This document shows positions 22,461-35,784 of a DNA stretch of 64,000 nucleotides, piece by piece; positions within the stretch are counted from its first letter, which is position 1; each line of letters opens with the position of its first letter. Both the position numbers and the translations under genes were made by a program. The notes beneath the pieces were generated by a model. It ran no database searches. It saw only the letters and a list, made by a program, of their open reading frames with translations, and was not told the DNA's origin. The DNA comes from Plectrocnemia conspersa. Taxonomy: Eukaryota; Arthropoda; Insecta; Trichoptera; Polycentropodidae. The stretch is from NCBI GenBank assembly GCA_009617715.1, contig VTFK01000011.1:806001-870000 (forward strand), written 5' to 3'.

Positions 22461-22838
22461 GCGTTGCTATCAAAGCAGATTCAATTTCAACGAAACGGAA
22501 GCTAGCAAAAAACTTCAATGTGTCACCTACATTAATTCACAGATATTTATAAAATTAGGAAAGGTGTTAATTTGCATAATATCTCATAAATTGTCTGAGG
22601 AAAATCTAGCTTCTAGAACAAAAAAAATTGAGTCGAATCGTTAATGAAGATGAGAAGTGGATCCTTTGCTCTAACACCCGATGTAAAAGGCAGTGGTTAG
22701 CCGCCAAATAACCCCCAAATCCAACACAGAGAAGAGGATTACACCCCAATAAGATAATGTTATGCATTTGCTGAAATATGAAGGGCATAACTTATTATGA
22801 GTTATTAGATTGTAGGCAGACAATTACGGGAGACACGT
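22461..22838 (+). pseudogene. Mariner transposase remnant (second copy)
   Basis: Translated pieces follow the mariner order: RKLAKNFNVSPTLIHRYL (second helix-turn-helix), HKLSEENLAS, then IVNEDEKWIL with the first catalytic Asp and CKRQWLAAK, and finally KIMLCIC, MKGITYYELLDCRQTIT. The regions with the second and third Asp are absent and stops interrupt the frame. Residue choices differ from the copy at 8.2 kb, so this is another mariner lineage. Terminal repeats were not located. Confidence 0.75.
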
Positions 22839-23569
22839 AGTGTGCTCAGCTAATTTATTTATAAGTGACTCATACTATAAAGAAGACCTTCCTTATAAAT
22901 TAAAGAAGGGTAACTGTACACCAAGACAGCGCTTGCCTTTATGTATCCAAGAAGACGATAGAAAAAAATCAATATACATTTTTGAGAACTTCTTTTTTAC
23001 CCTCCGTATTTTCGAGACAATGATTAAAATTATCTATTTAAATTGCTGCAATAGTTTTTAAGTGAAAAAAATATTTTAAAAAAACGGATATAAAAACGAT
23101 ATTAATGAATTTACTGCTTTCAATAAAACATTATTCTTCGAGTCAGATACAAAAATGTAATTAACATGTGCAAAATAATTGTAGAATAAAAAGAGAAAAT
23201 AATGTGTGCCCCTAACTTTTTCGCATTAAAACATTTCTTAAAGATGCGTACATATCTTAATTTTTTAATTCACTAAAAGGTTCTAAATTGTTTAAGCTAT
23301 TCTATAGTTTAATCGTTTGCGTGATAATATTTTATTTAATTTATTCGTTGATTTTAAAGATTACACGCTAAAAACATTATTGTACAAATTAAAATGGTAA
23401 TACATAATAATAGCAAACTGACAAAATAATATCCATGTAGAGTAGTTTTAAGGTTTGAATGCCGCAAAGTAATGAATTTTTTACCATATATTACTGTACA
23501 TTCACATAAAACATCATTATTTATCATCACGCATGACCGAACAAAAATAATTAAACATTTCTGACGCAT
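22839..23569. other. AT-rich DNA without recognised gene
   Basis: Frames at 22840-23061 (plus) and 23569-23354 (minus) have no family resemblance. The former could be frame-shifted tail of the mariner copy but shows no catalytic motif. Confidence 0.4.
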
Positions 23570-23850
23570 TAATCAAAGCGCGGAATTTCACAAAATTCGC
23601 ATACGCGCTCGCGCAAGATGACATTTTAATATAAAATCATAATTAAAACACGTTTGTTCCGAATTTGTTCGGAAAACAACTCGCAACAACACTCAATAGC
23701 GCTCCGATGAAAAGCGGAAAACTTTGTTTTAATGAAAATTTTCCTTGAAATATTTTCCATATGAGATTTTAGGCCGGAGCGCCGCGTGGTTCGATATAAA
23801 TTTTATTACGGCCATATTAATTATTGCGTACTTTTGAGAATTTACAAACA
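23570..23850. other. GC-richer island, possible regulatory DNA
   Basis: A repeat-free block with words such as CATACGCGCTCGCGCAAGATG near 23599 and GGCCGGAGCGCCGCG near 23772; not coding. Confidence 0.35.
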
Positions 23851-23869
23851 AATACCATTTCAATACATA

Positions 23870-24240
23870 CACATAGTTTGTTCAAAAAGTTCCTGAATTA
23901 ATGAAATATACCATTATCTCCAAAAAAAAACCGTTGGAAATAAAAAAACACTAAAATACTAATTATCACTAATGGGCGTCAAGAGCATAGGATCTGATGC
24001 ACTCTCGGCTGAATACCCATTAGTTACCAGTTTTGACTAAAATTATATATAGATCAGAGAATAAGTTTGTAGAAACACTTTGGGTCTCCAAAAATAGAAT
24101 AGCGTGAATCTGCTAATTAACAAACGACGCGCTGAACGTAAAGCTGCGAGGAAAGCTATATGAGGAACGTTGAGGAATCCGCCCTCAACCGAAGATTAGA
24201 CGATTGCGAGGAGAGACACAGATGGGACTTAAAAATGTAT
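23870..24240. other. Unidentified block
   Basis: It contains TTGTTCAAAAAGTTCCTGAA, reminiscent of a mariner-type end, and an 8-bp stem CTAATGGG/CCCATTAG about 40 bases apart near 23970-24017. No element could be delimited. Confidence 0.25.
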
Positions 24241-27200
24241 GTATGTAATAATATGATTATTATATATTTTGCATATATTCACGATCATTATTATTTTTAA
24301 AAATTCTTTCAGAATTAAACATTTTTTATATAGCCAAGAGAAACTGTCAGTTCAGAGTATAGAAAAGCAGAGCTTGATAATCGATTTATACATTATTAAA
24401 TTGTAATTAATTTACTTTTCGTAGTCAGTCTTTTGATAAAAAATATCGTATTTGTTAGAAAGCGAGTAAACACCGATATAAAAATATATCAAAACCAAAA
24501 TATATACATATATACTGAGTCGCATTATTTGTAAAATATTTCGGGAAATTAATAGGTTTATAAATTTTATACTATACTATATATTATTTTTTATTTATTC
24601 GCATAAATTAAATTTTTTATAAAATACTTATGTACTTAACATGTTAAAATTTAATTAGTAAAAATAAAAGAAAAAGTCCAAGAACTCTTCGATCATATTA
24701 TATGGATACATGTAATAATAATAGCAAAACAATTTTAATAAGCAAATTCTTGTAAAACTCATTAAATACATATGAAAGTTAAACATTAGTAAAAGATAAT
24801 ACATTATTAATTTCGATTACTTTATATTAAATTTAACTGGAAAGACTCACTCAGCCATTTAGAAATCCTATTATATACAATATTTATTTAAAAATTTCCC
24901 CTATGTTAACATATTTTACTGTATTATATAATAATATTAAATATAATAGAATCAATCAGCGTATCTGCGTCACATGTGCTAATTAAATTTAACCATCTCA
25001 GGTAAATATTTACCAGTATAGGCAGACTAGTGTGTGATAAATAAACAGAGGCTTAGTTAGCGACACTAAAACACGTTACTAATTTATTCGATTGAAACTA
25101 GTCGTGCTATTTTGATGTCGCTATATATCTTTACTAAATCTATAGTATTAATTGTGATTGACATTTTAATTATTATTTATTGGCTATTTTGACAGGAAAA
25201 ATAAAGAACAATAAATTAAAAAATAGTTTGGCTGTATATTACTATAAATAACACTACTTTTAGTAATAAGAATATTGTAATTAATAATTGAAAATAAATA
25301 AAAACTAATAGTAGATCAATATTGAATGTTTTGAATTCAGAACGTTAATTATGGTAGCGTTATGTGATATTAAATTAGCATAAATATTTTTATTGCATAA
25401 TTAACATTTGTAATAAAAGTTATTTAGAGTAGCTTTAATCACATATGATAATTACGAATAAAGGTAACGTTTCGATGGCATACAATGAGTGTTTTCTAAA
25501 GAAACTAATTAGTTATAATGAGTAGGATTTACTTTATATAATTTTGCACATGAAAATAAATATATCAAAAGGGCGCAGATAAAAATATAAATTATATTAT
25601 TGATACTTATAAAAATAAAAATATATCAATGCCAATAATATCATTGTATGTGTAATATGATCTAATTGAATCAGTTCATGATTATTTTCAAAAAAGTCTT
25701 TAACTAATCAATGCTTAAAAAAATCAACTGAAATTATACAGTTTTTATACAAATATAACACCCCAAATATTTGCGGTGAAAATTATATGTAAAACTACAG
25801 ATATAATTATAAATCAAGTTGGTGACATTTTAATTTCATTGATGATTAATAACCTTTATCGATTTACAAATTATTTTAAAACAATATATTTATTTTTATA
25901 AATTGTAAAAAAATATTTTTGTGTCTTTCGAAAAATCGACATTTGCATTGCATAAACATTTTTGTTGGGATTTTTACAAATTTATGGAAATTTTCTATAT
26001 TGCATTATTCATGTCACCGTTGTCAATCTTTAAAGTGTCACGGCGCAGATGAAGACAATGTCAACAGCGACAAGGACTCATTGAATAATTTAAGGCAAAG
26101 GACACGTCCAGAATTGTTTATTCACTCGAAATATTGTTATTTCCTTTCTGCGATAAATCAAACTGTAGTCTAGGAAAATTTCATGAAAATTTCGCAAATA
26201 TTTACGATATCTGTAAAAGTGCAAAAGTTTTTCTGTATTTTTTTAGCTTTGTCGCAAGGGAGTCTATGGATGATACTGAGACATGACTGTTGTTTCAGCT
26301 TCTGCTGATCTTGGCTTTAGCAGCAAATGATAAAATATTGCCTTAGTGCTGAAACTACACATACAAGTGTATACGACTCCAACCATCCCATACATATGCA
26401 TTATGGTTGCAAGATATGGACATAAATTACACTTTTTTAAAATTCAACTTGCAATCATACATGTACATATGTCTAAAATATTGAAAAAACACCTTAATAA
26501 ATATATTGAATTTCATGGTAATAACATTTTAAGCATGTTGAACTAATACTGTATGACTGAGTCGATTACATAAATAGTTAACCCGCCGTTAATAAAACAT
26601 TAACAAGCTCTAAACTAATAATATTGAATGAGGTAAAATAATGGAATTAGCATTAGAGAGTTGAACTTTCACTTTGCACATGCATTATGGTTTTGAGTGA
26701 TGTTAATATAATTTAATTTATATAATGTATAAAGTATTTCTAAAGATATTTACATATTATTAAATAATTTATCAATATATCTAAATGTGTGTTTATGTAC
26801 AATATTTACATTTAATATATTAAAATGTTTTTATTTTATGACATAAGATGTATTGGTATATGTCAATAATCAATATCACTCGCACCTGCTGCTATTCAGA
26901 TTGAACAGACGCTCATAATACTACGCTTTTGAGCTCGAAATCTTACAGTAAACATTTGGCGCTTTATGTGCTCAAAATGTAATTTTAATAAATATCTATG
27001 CAAAATTTTTTTGAAACAAAAATAATTTATTTTTATAGCCGTTGTATATTATATGTTTCTAACCAAAAAACACAGAAAAAATAATGATACTCACAAAAAC
27101 AATTGAATTTAAATTTATACAAAAATGGGTAGAGCACAATGTGTTCACCAAATTTGTGTATCTGGATGAGTGCGAATCAATACTATGCAAAAAATGATTA

Positions 27201-28499
27201 AAAAGTCTGTGCTTATTGGGGAGCTGATGAAAGATATTGCACAAAAATATTACAGAATTCTGTATATTTTTATGCAGAAGCCTTAAAAAGTGCTTTTCCA
27301 AATATACACGTCGATGTGACTCGAGGGAATCATATCCCAATATACCTTGTGGAAAATAATAATAAATAATATTTATATTCCCTCATGTACAGATATATGA
27401 AAAGACTGTTTTGAATCTTGTCTATTAAATGTGAGTCGGTTTTAATATTTTTGAATCAGAGTTCTGCGCATTAGATGATTATAAAAGGGACAGAGTAACT
27501 TCAAGCTAAGCAATTGATTTCATTGCATACTTTTTTATTTTGTGATAAAATCTGTAGTTCTTTAGAAATAGAAAACATAAATCAGTTACCACTTTTGTGC
27601 GATGCAGTACATTGCTATTATTTATAATCAAATTTAAGAGATGCTTTTGCTTTAGAATGTGTCATCAAATATCATTTTTTTTAACTAAATCTATAAGCAA
27701 ATGATCACGCACATAGATTTTTAACAACAAATTAAAGTAACATACAATTTCTAATAATATATATACTTAAAGGAATACTTCAAAGTCTTTCGCAAGAAGT
27801 AAGAATTTTTAATTATTGGTAAATATCATTTTGAATCTTAAGAAATTCTAAAGTGGATATGATGGGGTATTGAAAATATTAACGATGATTTTAAAATACA
27901 ATTTGATGCCATTTATGAAATTTAACGGTGATACGATTAAAGAGAACTAGACCAAAACTATGATAGTAGGCTTACTTTATATACGATCGAGGGATTACTT
28001 CGGTGGTCTTAAAATAGGAACACCACCATGAGAAAACCTTTTGCATATTTAGTCATAAATGTCGGCCGTTTGATTGAGCATTCAAGTACTATCATAAATC
28101 AGATAAATTAAGAGTTTAAGGCAATAATCACAAATGCTTTGACAAAAGAAAACATTCTACAATCCATGCTTGAACGACAGATGGTAATCTGTTCCAAAAC
28201 ATTATTTAACGGCCAACCAAATTATTTTAAAAAAGTAAACGGACCACAACAAATCAAATCACGCCATTGCAGATAAATGGGGCAATAATAAATCTCTTTC
28301 TAGTTCATATTAGGTACGCGGACAATAAAAGAACATTTGCTCTGACACTCAAACAGTTTAGGACATTAGAAGTTAAAAAGCTCTTTAGTCTATATTTACT
28401 AAGTCCGACCCAACTTCAGATTAATAAGCATTTTCTGATCCAATTCTTTAAAAACGAATATTTTGAACGTACACACGAAAAATACTTCACTTGTAATTA
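24241..28499. other. Long AT-rich interval without recognised gene
   Basis: Slightly less AT-rich patches occur around 25920-26340 and 26880-26960. Open frames at 25919, 26346, 27059 (minus) and 28267 do not resemble families I know. The 27.1-28.3 kb part has a mixed, formerly-coding look, but no motif could be assigned. Confidence 0.45.
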
Positions 28500-28800
28500 A
28501 TATTTACAAACTATACTTAACAATTTTAACTGTTGCACACGCAAAAAATAATCACTCACTTATTCGGTAGGAAATTTGAATTTGCCGAACCACTTTTAGA
28601 CCATTGAAGATTGCACCGCTTCTCTCTTCGCATTCAAAGTGCAACTCGCGGTACGGAACTTTGATTTTAACCCGATTCGACGCACTCACGAAAAGAAAAC
28701 TTAACGGTATAAATAACGGATTCAAACTGTACGTTAAGATCGATATTGCTAAGGAGAAATCAAATAATAACAAACAAACTTTGTCTTGGTAACAACAATA
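28500..28800. other. GC-richer island, possible regulatory DNA
   Basis: A unique block with words such as AACTCGCGGTACGGAAC near 28641 and CCCGATTCGACGCAC near 28671. Overlapping short frames on both strands lack similarity. Confidence 0.35.
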
Positions 28801-29032
28801 AATACGTATGATATGAAGGTAAAACAAATGAATTAAAAAAATAGATTTAAGTGTTTCGAAATATTAACTTTTATTGAAAACGAATTATTATTCAAAAAAG
28901 TAAAGCTCATTATTTTAATTTAAAGAAAAAAAATAAAAAAATTTTAATATGTATATTTAGAAAAAATTACTTCAGTATATAATATAGAACTAGACAAATA
29001 TATAATTGCCCCACAAATTGCTAACTCATACC

Positions 29033-29379
29033 TTAACCCTTAAATGCATGGTGTTGCAAATCTGCAACAATTTATTTAAGCGCTTATAACTCATTTTATA
29101 TTAAAAAAGGAACGTTATTGCATAGTGTTACATATGTGTAACAAACACCGAGCCTTTGTGTTAACAAATTCTTTAAGAAAAATTGCTTTAGGAACTTATA
29201 TTTTTAATTTTAATATATTTTGTTCGTGTTCTGCGTGATGTTGCATATTTATAACAATATTTTTTTATAAATATAATCCACAAATAACCCTAAATATTTT
29301 TGCCGTTATTTTCAGCCTAATTTTAGTATAAAAATATTTTTATTTTTAAATTTGGAATTATCATGCATTTAAGGGTTAA
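29033..29379. mobile_element. piggyBac-type miniature element with TTAA duplications
   Basis: TTAA at 29033-29036 and 29376-29379 flank a 339-base element whose ends CCCTTAAATGCATG and CATGCATTTAAGGG are perfect 14-bp inverted repeats. TTAA targets and CCC ends are the piggyBac signature. It has no transposase. Three subterminal palindromes of the form TGTTGCA...TGCAACA lie inside. Confidence 0.9.
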
Positions 29380-29989
29380 AGGTGTTCGTTGTTTAAATAA
29401 TAAATATTTTGCGAATACCATATATACAAATACAAGTCCAAATTTTATTATATCACATAGCAAATTGTCAACAAAACATATTTTTAATATAAGTAAGCGG
29501 TAAAATATTGCTCTAAAGAATATTTAGAAAGCATTCAGCAAATTAGAAATTTGTCGTACTCAACAGTTTGGCAACAAAAAAAGTAACACAGAATATTTTT
29601 TAACATTAATGAGCTTAATTTATTTGCACAAAAACATTGCCATCTATACTATATAAATAATTGTATATGCCTAATTAGTAATAAAAGCCCTAGTTGTGCG
29701 TATATTATATGATGATAATTGTTATGCGTAATTATGGTATTTAATTCTATAAAATATTTGTTCCTTGCAAATTATAATTTCAAAAATCATTATTGATCTT
29801 TATAAGTTTAAAATATATTTATTTATTGTTAAGCATAAGTTGTCAAAATATATTTAAATGTGACAAAATTATATGTATGTATATCATAACTAATAATTTA
29901 CTAATATATTATGTAATATTTTTATTTTAATGTATTATAGGTAAAATAGGTCACAAATCAACCGGAAACATGACATATACAAATTAGCC
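29380..29989. other. AT-rich DNA without recognised gene
   Basis: AT-rich spacer between the miniature element and the next island; nothing recognised. Confidence 0.5.
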
Positions 29990-30271
29990 TATCACACATC
30001 GCGACACACAGTTTGAGAGGCGTACGCGAGCGTTTTCACGCCGCAATGCGCCAGATTGCATCGCGATACGTTGCATTATCGGTTGCTTGATACTATTTTC
30101 GTTGTGAGAAGTTGTCACATTTTTCACGTAGCACTACCCACAAAGTGTGCGGGACCGTATCAAAGCAAACACAAACCGAACCGTGTTTGCTTCTGTTTTT
30201 ACACCTCGTGGCCGCACTTTGCCACAGTTAAACTAATAAATCCTCGGGTATACACTTCAAAGTCCCAAGAC
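29990..30271. other. GC-richer island, possible regulatory DNA
   Basis: CpG-containing, repeat-free block (GGCGTACGCGAGCG near 30019, ATTGCATCGCGATACG near 30055) directly preceding the first copy of the paired repeat. Not coding. Confidence 0.35.
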
Positions 30272-30405
30272 ATGAAACACAAGTTGGCGAAAGCTCAGAT
30301 GGCTACATAGAAAAGGCTCTTCGCCTTTGTGCAGTGGCGTAACAACGCTCTGATCCACGAAAGTGTTACTCATTTTTAATTAAAGCTTGTTGTGGGACGT
30401 ATTTA
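30272..30405 (+). repeat. Paired repeat A, copy 1
   Basis: Aligns over about 130 bases with 32285-32418 in the same orientation. Shared anchors are ACAAGTTGG, AAAGCT, CATAGAAAA, CTTTGTGCARTGGC and TTTTTAATTAAA in the same order and nearly the same spacing. No open frame or transposon motif is seen. Confidence 0.6.
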
Positions 30406-30574
30406 TAAACAGTCGTAAGTATAGATAAGCTAAAAATCTGTGCTTGTTAATATACAGGTACAAAAAAATCTTTTTTATCACAATTTTTGCCTACAATATA
30501 CATAAATATAGAGTCATAAAGGAGCAATGAGCAGAAACAACTAATAACTACAGAACCTGTGTCCTTTACTTTTG

Positions 30575-30830
30575 TTCGTGTTGAAAGGTTTCAGTGGGTT
30601 GGCCACGTTTCTCAAATGGACTCCATACAACCACTGGCTAGTAAATCCGATAGCCGAAGATTGGCGAGAAGAACAATGTGGGATAAAGTAACGAGAGATG
30701 CTAGAGTATCCGCAGTTCTTGGCGCAGACCGGAAGAGCTAGGAAAAAATATTAAAGAAGGCAAAGACCCATTTTGGGTTGTAAGTAGGGCATCCAAAAAA
30801 TAAGAGAAGAAGAAAGAACCCCTTAACTTT
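30575..30830 (+). mobile_element. CR1-like non-LTR retrotransposon, 3' end
   Basis: Translation gives FQWVGHVSQM, RRLARRTMWDK, then GADRKSW, and in a shifted frame KILKKAKTHFGL followed by a lysine/arginine-rich simple tail (AAGAAGAAAG). That is the usual carboxyl end of insect non-LTR elements (RWxGHVxRM to W-LLEEAKxHxGL). The rest of the element is missing. It differs in sequence from the 9.9 kb copy. Confidence 0.7.
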
Positions 30831-30845
30831 AACCGTCAAAAAAAA

Positions 30846-30991
30846 ATTTTGACTAAAATTAGTAATTCAAAATTAATTACAACAGTGGCTAAATTTATTG
30901 TTTGTTACCAAACTATTATAGTGTATTAATTTATTAGTTCTAAAATATTCGTAAAAGTTGTATCTTAGAAAGATTTAATTTTAGTCAAAAT
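30846..30991. repeat. 16-bp perfect inverted repeat
   Basis: ATTTTGACTAAAATTA at 30846-30861 is exactly complementary to TAATTTTAGTCAAAAT at 30976-30991, separated by 114 bases, just downstream of the retrotransposon 3' tail. Confidence 0.6.
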
Positions 30992-30999
30992 ATAAAAAC

Positions 31000-32284
31000 T
31001 TATGAGTCCACAGTCATGATTAAATTTTGTCATGATACCAAAGTGAGATAGAAAAAATGGCAGAGTAATATTTCAGAACCACTTATTTTGGGCCTATTGT
31101 CAGTGAGCGTGGGACAATTTTAATATATGAATTTGCTTATCGTAAAACGTGTGAAATGGCTTACTCGTACCAATATATTGTTACCAGCAAAAATGTTTTT
31201 ACTATGAGCCAAAGTATAAACAGAAACTTTATGAAGTGCCGACCATTGTTGACCGACTTGAAAGCGTCATAAAATTTTTAATACAAATTATTTCTTATTA
31301 TTTTTAAATCACCTATTTATACATGCAGAATTTACTCTTTTCATATTTGCAAGTATAAAGAATAAATATTTTTTATTGCTTATAAATCAATAATACATTA
31401 TTTTTACCTTCTAAAATAATTTATTCTGGGTAATTTCTATCAAAATTGCACTAAAATAGTTTTAAAAAATCAATTATTCATCAAGCGATAAATAACAAGC
31501 GATCCTGAATCACTGACGGTTAAAAATAATATTAATATACTTAAATGTCGTGCTTTGTGTACAACCGTCCTCCGATTGTGCAATGTGTATTTTTTGTAAA
31601 TATTTGTATTTTAATTATTTTGTTAAACGGCAAATGTTTGAGGAAGCCGAAAAAAAATGTGCAACAATATTTTCGGACTGTTGAATAGGGATTTCCTGTC
31701 CCTTTTCGATGCACTACTTTCACTACCCACTTATTCTCTAAATGGGTTTTGCGTAATAGAAGAATAGCCGGAGAATTTTGCATCTTAAAAATTGTGTGAT
31801 TAAAAATAGCAAGGTATTCGGTTCTTTTAAAAACGACCCTGGAACCCTGTTTCGGTTCTACCTGGTCGGAAGTCCTAGTAGTGGGTCCAATAAATATATT
31901 AATACATTGCTAAAGATGTTTTATTTAAATAATTAAAAGTATTATTTTTACTCGTTTTCGATTCACAAAAAAATAAACAAACTCTTTTTATAATGATTTG
32001 ATTAATGATAACATAACGTTAAATAATTTATTTTTGGTTTTAAAAAATTACAAATTTTAATAAATAACTTAATAATATTCGGTTAAGGTTTTTATACCAA
32101 TTTTGGTGTGAGCTTCAGTATAAATAATACATAAATAAAAATATCTGAAATATGTAAATCCGAAAAATAAAAGAATTCCAAATACATCTGCTGCATCACT
32201 ATAAAAATGCACCGTCTTTTACCACAGCATTTTCATATATAATGTTAAAGTTCAAATTCACCTTTTTACTCGTTTAATTTGCCG
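31000..32284. other. AT-rich DNA with a mixed block at 31490-31900
   Basis: The minus-strand frame at 31783-31541 resembles no family. Around 31840-31890 the words CTGGAACC and GGTTCTACC suggest a worn repeat, not identified. Confidence 0.4.
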
Positions 32285-32418
32285 AAAGTGAGATACAAGT
32301 TGGTTAAAGCTAGGTCAACTGCATAGAAAAACCCTTCTCGACTTTGTGCAATGGCTTAATAAAAATTTCATCCCTTAGAGCTTTAGTCACTTTTAATTAA
32401 ATTTTGTCGCAGGACAAA
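32285..32418 (+). repeat. Paired repeat A, copy 2
   Basis: Partner of 30272-30405, about 2.0 kb downstream in direct orientation. Divergence is substantial, with substitutions spread along the length, so the duplication is old or is a pair of an old dispersed family. Confidence 0.6.
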
Positions 32419-32650
32419 TCCATCAAGAGTAATGTTTTAATTTTCGCTTAAAACTACGGGCCTAGAAATACCCGACGTCGCAATAAATATTGAAAATATC
32501 GCTCGAATCTTGAGGGTGACACGAAAGGGCGAAGAACGAGAAGCTCTCCCTTGTGATATATGGAGCGGCGAAATTAAGATTTTCTCGCGACGACGCACAG
32601 TGGTTGATTGAGCGATTTTAAGGAGCGAAATATTTTCGCCTTAAGAAACA
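32419..32650. other. GC-richer island, possible regulatory DNA
   Basis: Words such as CGACGTCGCAATAAAT near 32473 and CTCGCGACGACGCACAG near 32583 in a non-coding, repeat-free block. As with copy 1 of repeat A, the repeat abuts an island. Confidence 0.35.
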
Positions 32651-33529
32651 TTCCATCTAAATTCTTCATCAAAGTTCTTATTCATGTTTAGTAATAGTAT
32701 ATTTACATCGATTTTTTTTATTATATATTATAATAAGACATCTTAATATAACATTCTATTATATATAAAAAAGGTTTAATGATGTTAATATAAAAAAAAT
32801 GTAATTGAGTTTAGCTATATGAACCAGAGTATAAAGTTTAAATATATTTACTTAAAATAATGTATATTATGAATAAATATGATTAATATTATACATAAAA
32901 ACACTTTAAATATGCATGTAAAATATATTGAAAAAAATACATATTTTATACGCATGTTTCTTAGAGCAGCGCTAAAACATAAACTCATCCAATTTATGTT
33001 TCATCTCTTATATAAATAATGAAATTCTATTTTCATCTAGACAATAATTTGCTTCTCTGTATTCATTAATAATTTTATAGTCCTCTCAATTCAGATATAT
33101 GCCTGACACAATGGAATTGAAACAGACGTTATACGAACATTATATACCAAGAACATGTTGATGAAATTTTATTCTATTCTGAGAATATGTATAAATAATT
33201 GTATACATATTATTCATTTTGTTCCTAGTTATTTGTATCATATAATACAACACTCCCAATGAAATAATACATATTTGTTGTTAGGAGGATCGCTCTTAAC
33301 TTAACTAAAAAAAAATGGATTAGAGATTTGAATATAAAGTCACATACGTTCTAAGAAATATTTAAAGTATAAACAAATAAGCATCCACTAAAAAAACTTA
33401 ATGTTCATTATTATGCAGAAATAAAAACGTGCCAAGAGAATTTCTCAGCGTTTATTAAAGTACATAAAAGTAGTGCGATAACTTCTAGACTATATGAAAT
33501 AATTAATACAGTCAAAGTAGTTGGAAAAC
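32651..33529. other. AT-rich DNA without recognised gene
   Basis: AT-rich interval; nothing recognised. Confidence 0.5.
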
Positions 33530-33800
33530 TTTCGCCTATAGGTTGATTACCCCCCTATTTGAAATTCTAATAGGGCAGTTATCCGCGGCTGGCGTTGGAC
33601 AAGCGGACCAGGTGATAAAAACGTAATTTCCTGCCGCTAATTACCCTCAGGCCCTACACGTGGTTAATGCTATTTTAATGCTCCCATTCTGGGTAAAGGA
33701 TCTTGGCCCTGGGTGACGTTTGAGGGCCGTTAAACGGAAAGCTCGCACGAAACTATTTGCATCGCTCCACGCCGACCCCCGAACGATCAATCAACAAAAT
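33530..33800. promoter_or_regulatory. GC-richer island with homeodomain-like sites
   Basis: A compact unique block bordered sharply by AT-rich DNA. It holds GCCGCTAATTACCC, GGTTAATGC and TTTTAATGCTCCC, which resemble homeodomain sites, plus CACGTGG and TGACGTTT. I see no frame. The look is that of a developmental enhancer, but only conservation or reporter data could show it. Confidence 0.4.
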
Positions 33801-35784
33801 AAAGTAGGTTAATACATATGCTAATCGAATACTATGCGACTAAGGCTAGAAAAAAATACATAGATGCATAGTCTTCATGAAAATTTAACATTTTTTAAAG
33901 AAAAAATCTTACATGATCATTAGAAAGTCTCGCAGGATATATTATAGATAACATATGTAAAAACATGACATTAATTAATTCGTAATACAACGATTTCCTT
34001 AAGCATACCTTAGCTACTTATTTTAATTATTTATACCTTTATTTTTATTGTTTTTTTAAACATACATAAATTAAAATGGAATACATTATGCTATGTTATT
34101 AAAATAAAAAACAAGGCATTTTTTGTTTTAAATCTGATTGAAATATTTATCTCTAACATTCTATTTATCTCTAACAAAGCTTTTAAAATATAAGCTTTTT
34201 GTGTTTTAAAGTTGTGAACCATTATAAATTACTGTCGCTTAAATTATTATTAAGTAAAAAGTCCACTTGACGATAATACGCATTTCAACGATCATATATA
34301 TGAAATAAAAAATAAATATTTATCTTATTTTAATTACAGACTCAACATTTCTATTGAAATACTACGACTACAATATTGTTCCAATTTATTTTGGCTTAAT
34401 TAAAAATAATTTAATTGTGGTTTAAATTTTCAATTATACAATTTTGTATTAAGTAATGAATTGGGTATGAACTTAAAAATATTTAAATCAAAAATTAATT
34501 AATTAAAAAATTTAACTGAATATTTCATTAAGAAGTTCACAATTTATGTATCGATTTTTAAATGGTAAATGGCTACATTATGCTATATTATTAGCCTTTT
34601 ATATGAATCAGGAAAATAATAGGATTCGTCAATTTAAAGACAGTTACATGATATAGATTCTTAGAATAAATTTACTCCAAAAATATTTTTGACAAAATTA
34701 GCCTTCACGTATAATAATATTGTAGCTCGTTTGCATTAAAAATTCATTTGAAAACCTTTTGTTATGGTTGTTCGTGTAAAAAATAATGAGTGTTATCCAA
34801 ATTTCATAATTGTAGCGTCGTGTATGTACATATTTACGTAGAGTATAACAAGCTTCGCTCATTATCGATAGTTGAATGGATTTGTTGACTGACGGCATAT
34901 GTTATTTTTTTTTTATTTATTATTTATGAAATATTTTCGCTTTCAAAGTATACATGTAATTAATTAATTCAGTGAATTATATAATTGTATAGTCAATGGT
35001 AAAATTGCTTAACTCGTTAAAGTACTAGATCGATTTTGCTAGAGCTTTAACGCAACTCCTTATTAAATAAAAAAATATTATTTTATAAGAGCTTTTTTAA
35101 AATATAATTATTAATACATTGAAAATTTTCCTAAATAATAATAAATACAAATGTGAGATTATATAATGAATATAATAAATAATAGTTCCCTTGGCCGTAC
35201 TCGTTTTCTTATACCTAACTATCCATAAATTGCCTCTATTTTTAGTAATAAATATATGTATATCATAATTTTTTATTGAATATTTATTAAAATACTTTAG
35301 TACCATATTTTTTTTTAACTTATATATAAATAATATAACAATATTATTCGATATTTCAATAAAATATTAAATACTAACGTAATAGTATTTATAAATAACT
35401 AGCTGTCAGTATCTCACTATCGTGAGGTACCGAAGTTAACGAGTGTTCGAATACCGGACCCTCAACTTTTTGAGTTTTAAATATTATTTTTGCGTTCTGA
35501 TTTTTTTTTAATATTTCTTAAAATTCAATAGTTCAAATTAAACATTAATATTACGGATTTTCAATGATAGTCAAAATAGTTTAATCTATAAAAAACCTCT
35601 TAACATTTTCAATTTATTTGAAAATAGGTTTAGAACTTGACTAAATATTTTCAGAAGAAAACATTTTATATTATTCAACGTTAGATTTGAAACTTACAAG
35701 ATATTTAATGATAATTCTCAATATTTTATATCATTGATGAATAGACTTAAAACTTAGCTAGATAATAATAAATTAAGAACTGTG
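33801..35784. other. AT-rich DNA without recognised gene
   Basis: Minus-strand frames at 34898-34698 and 35306-35097 have no family resemblance. A short less AT-rich patch lies at 35400-35470. Confidence 0.5.

Noticed and set aside
27059..28500. Possible transposase or gene in a formerly-coding-looking stretch
   Set aside because: Translations in all frames give no catalytic or domain motif I can name, so no call is made.
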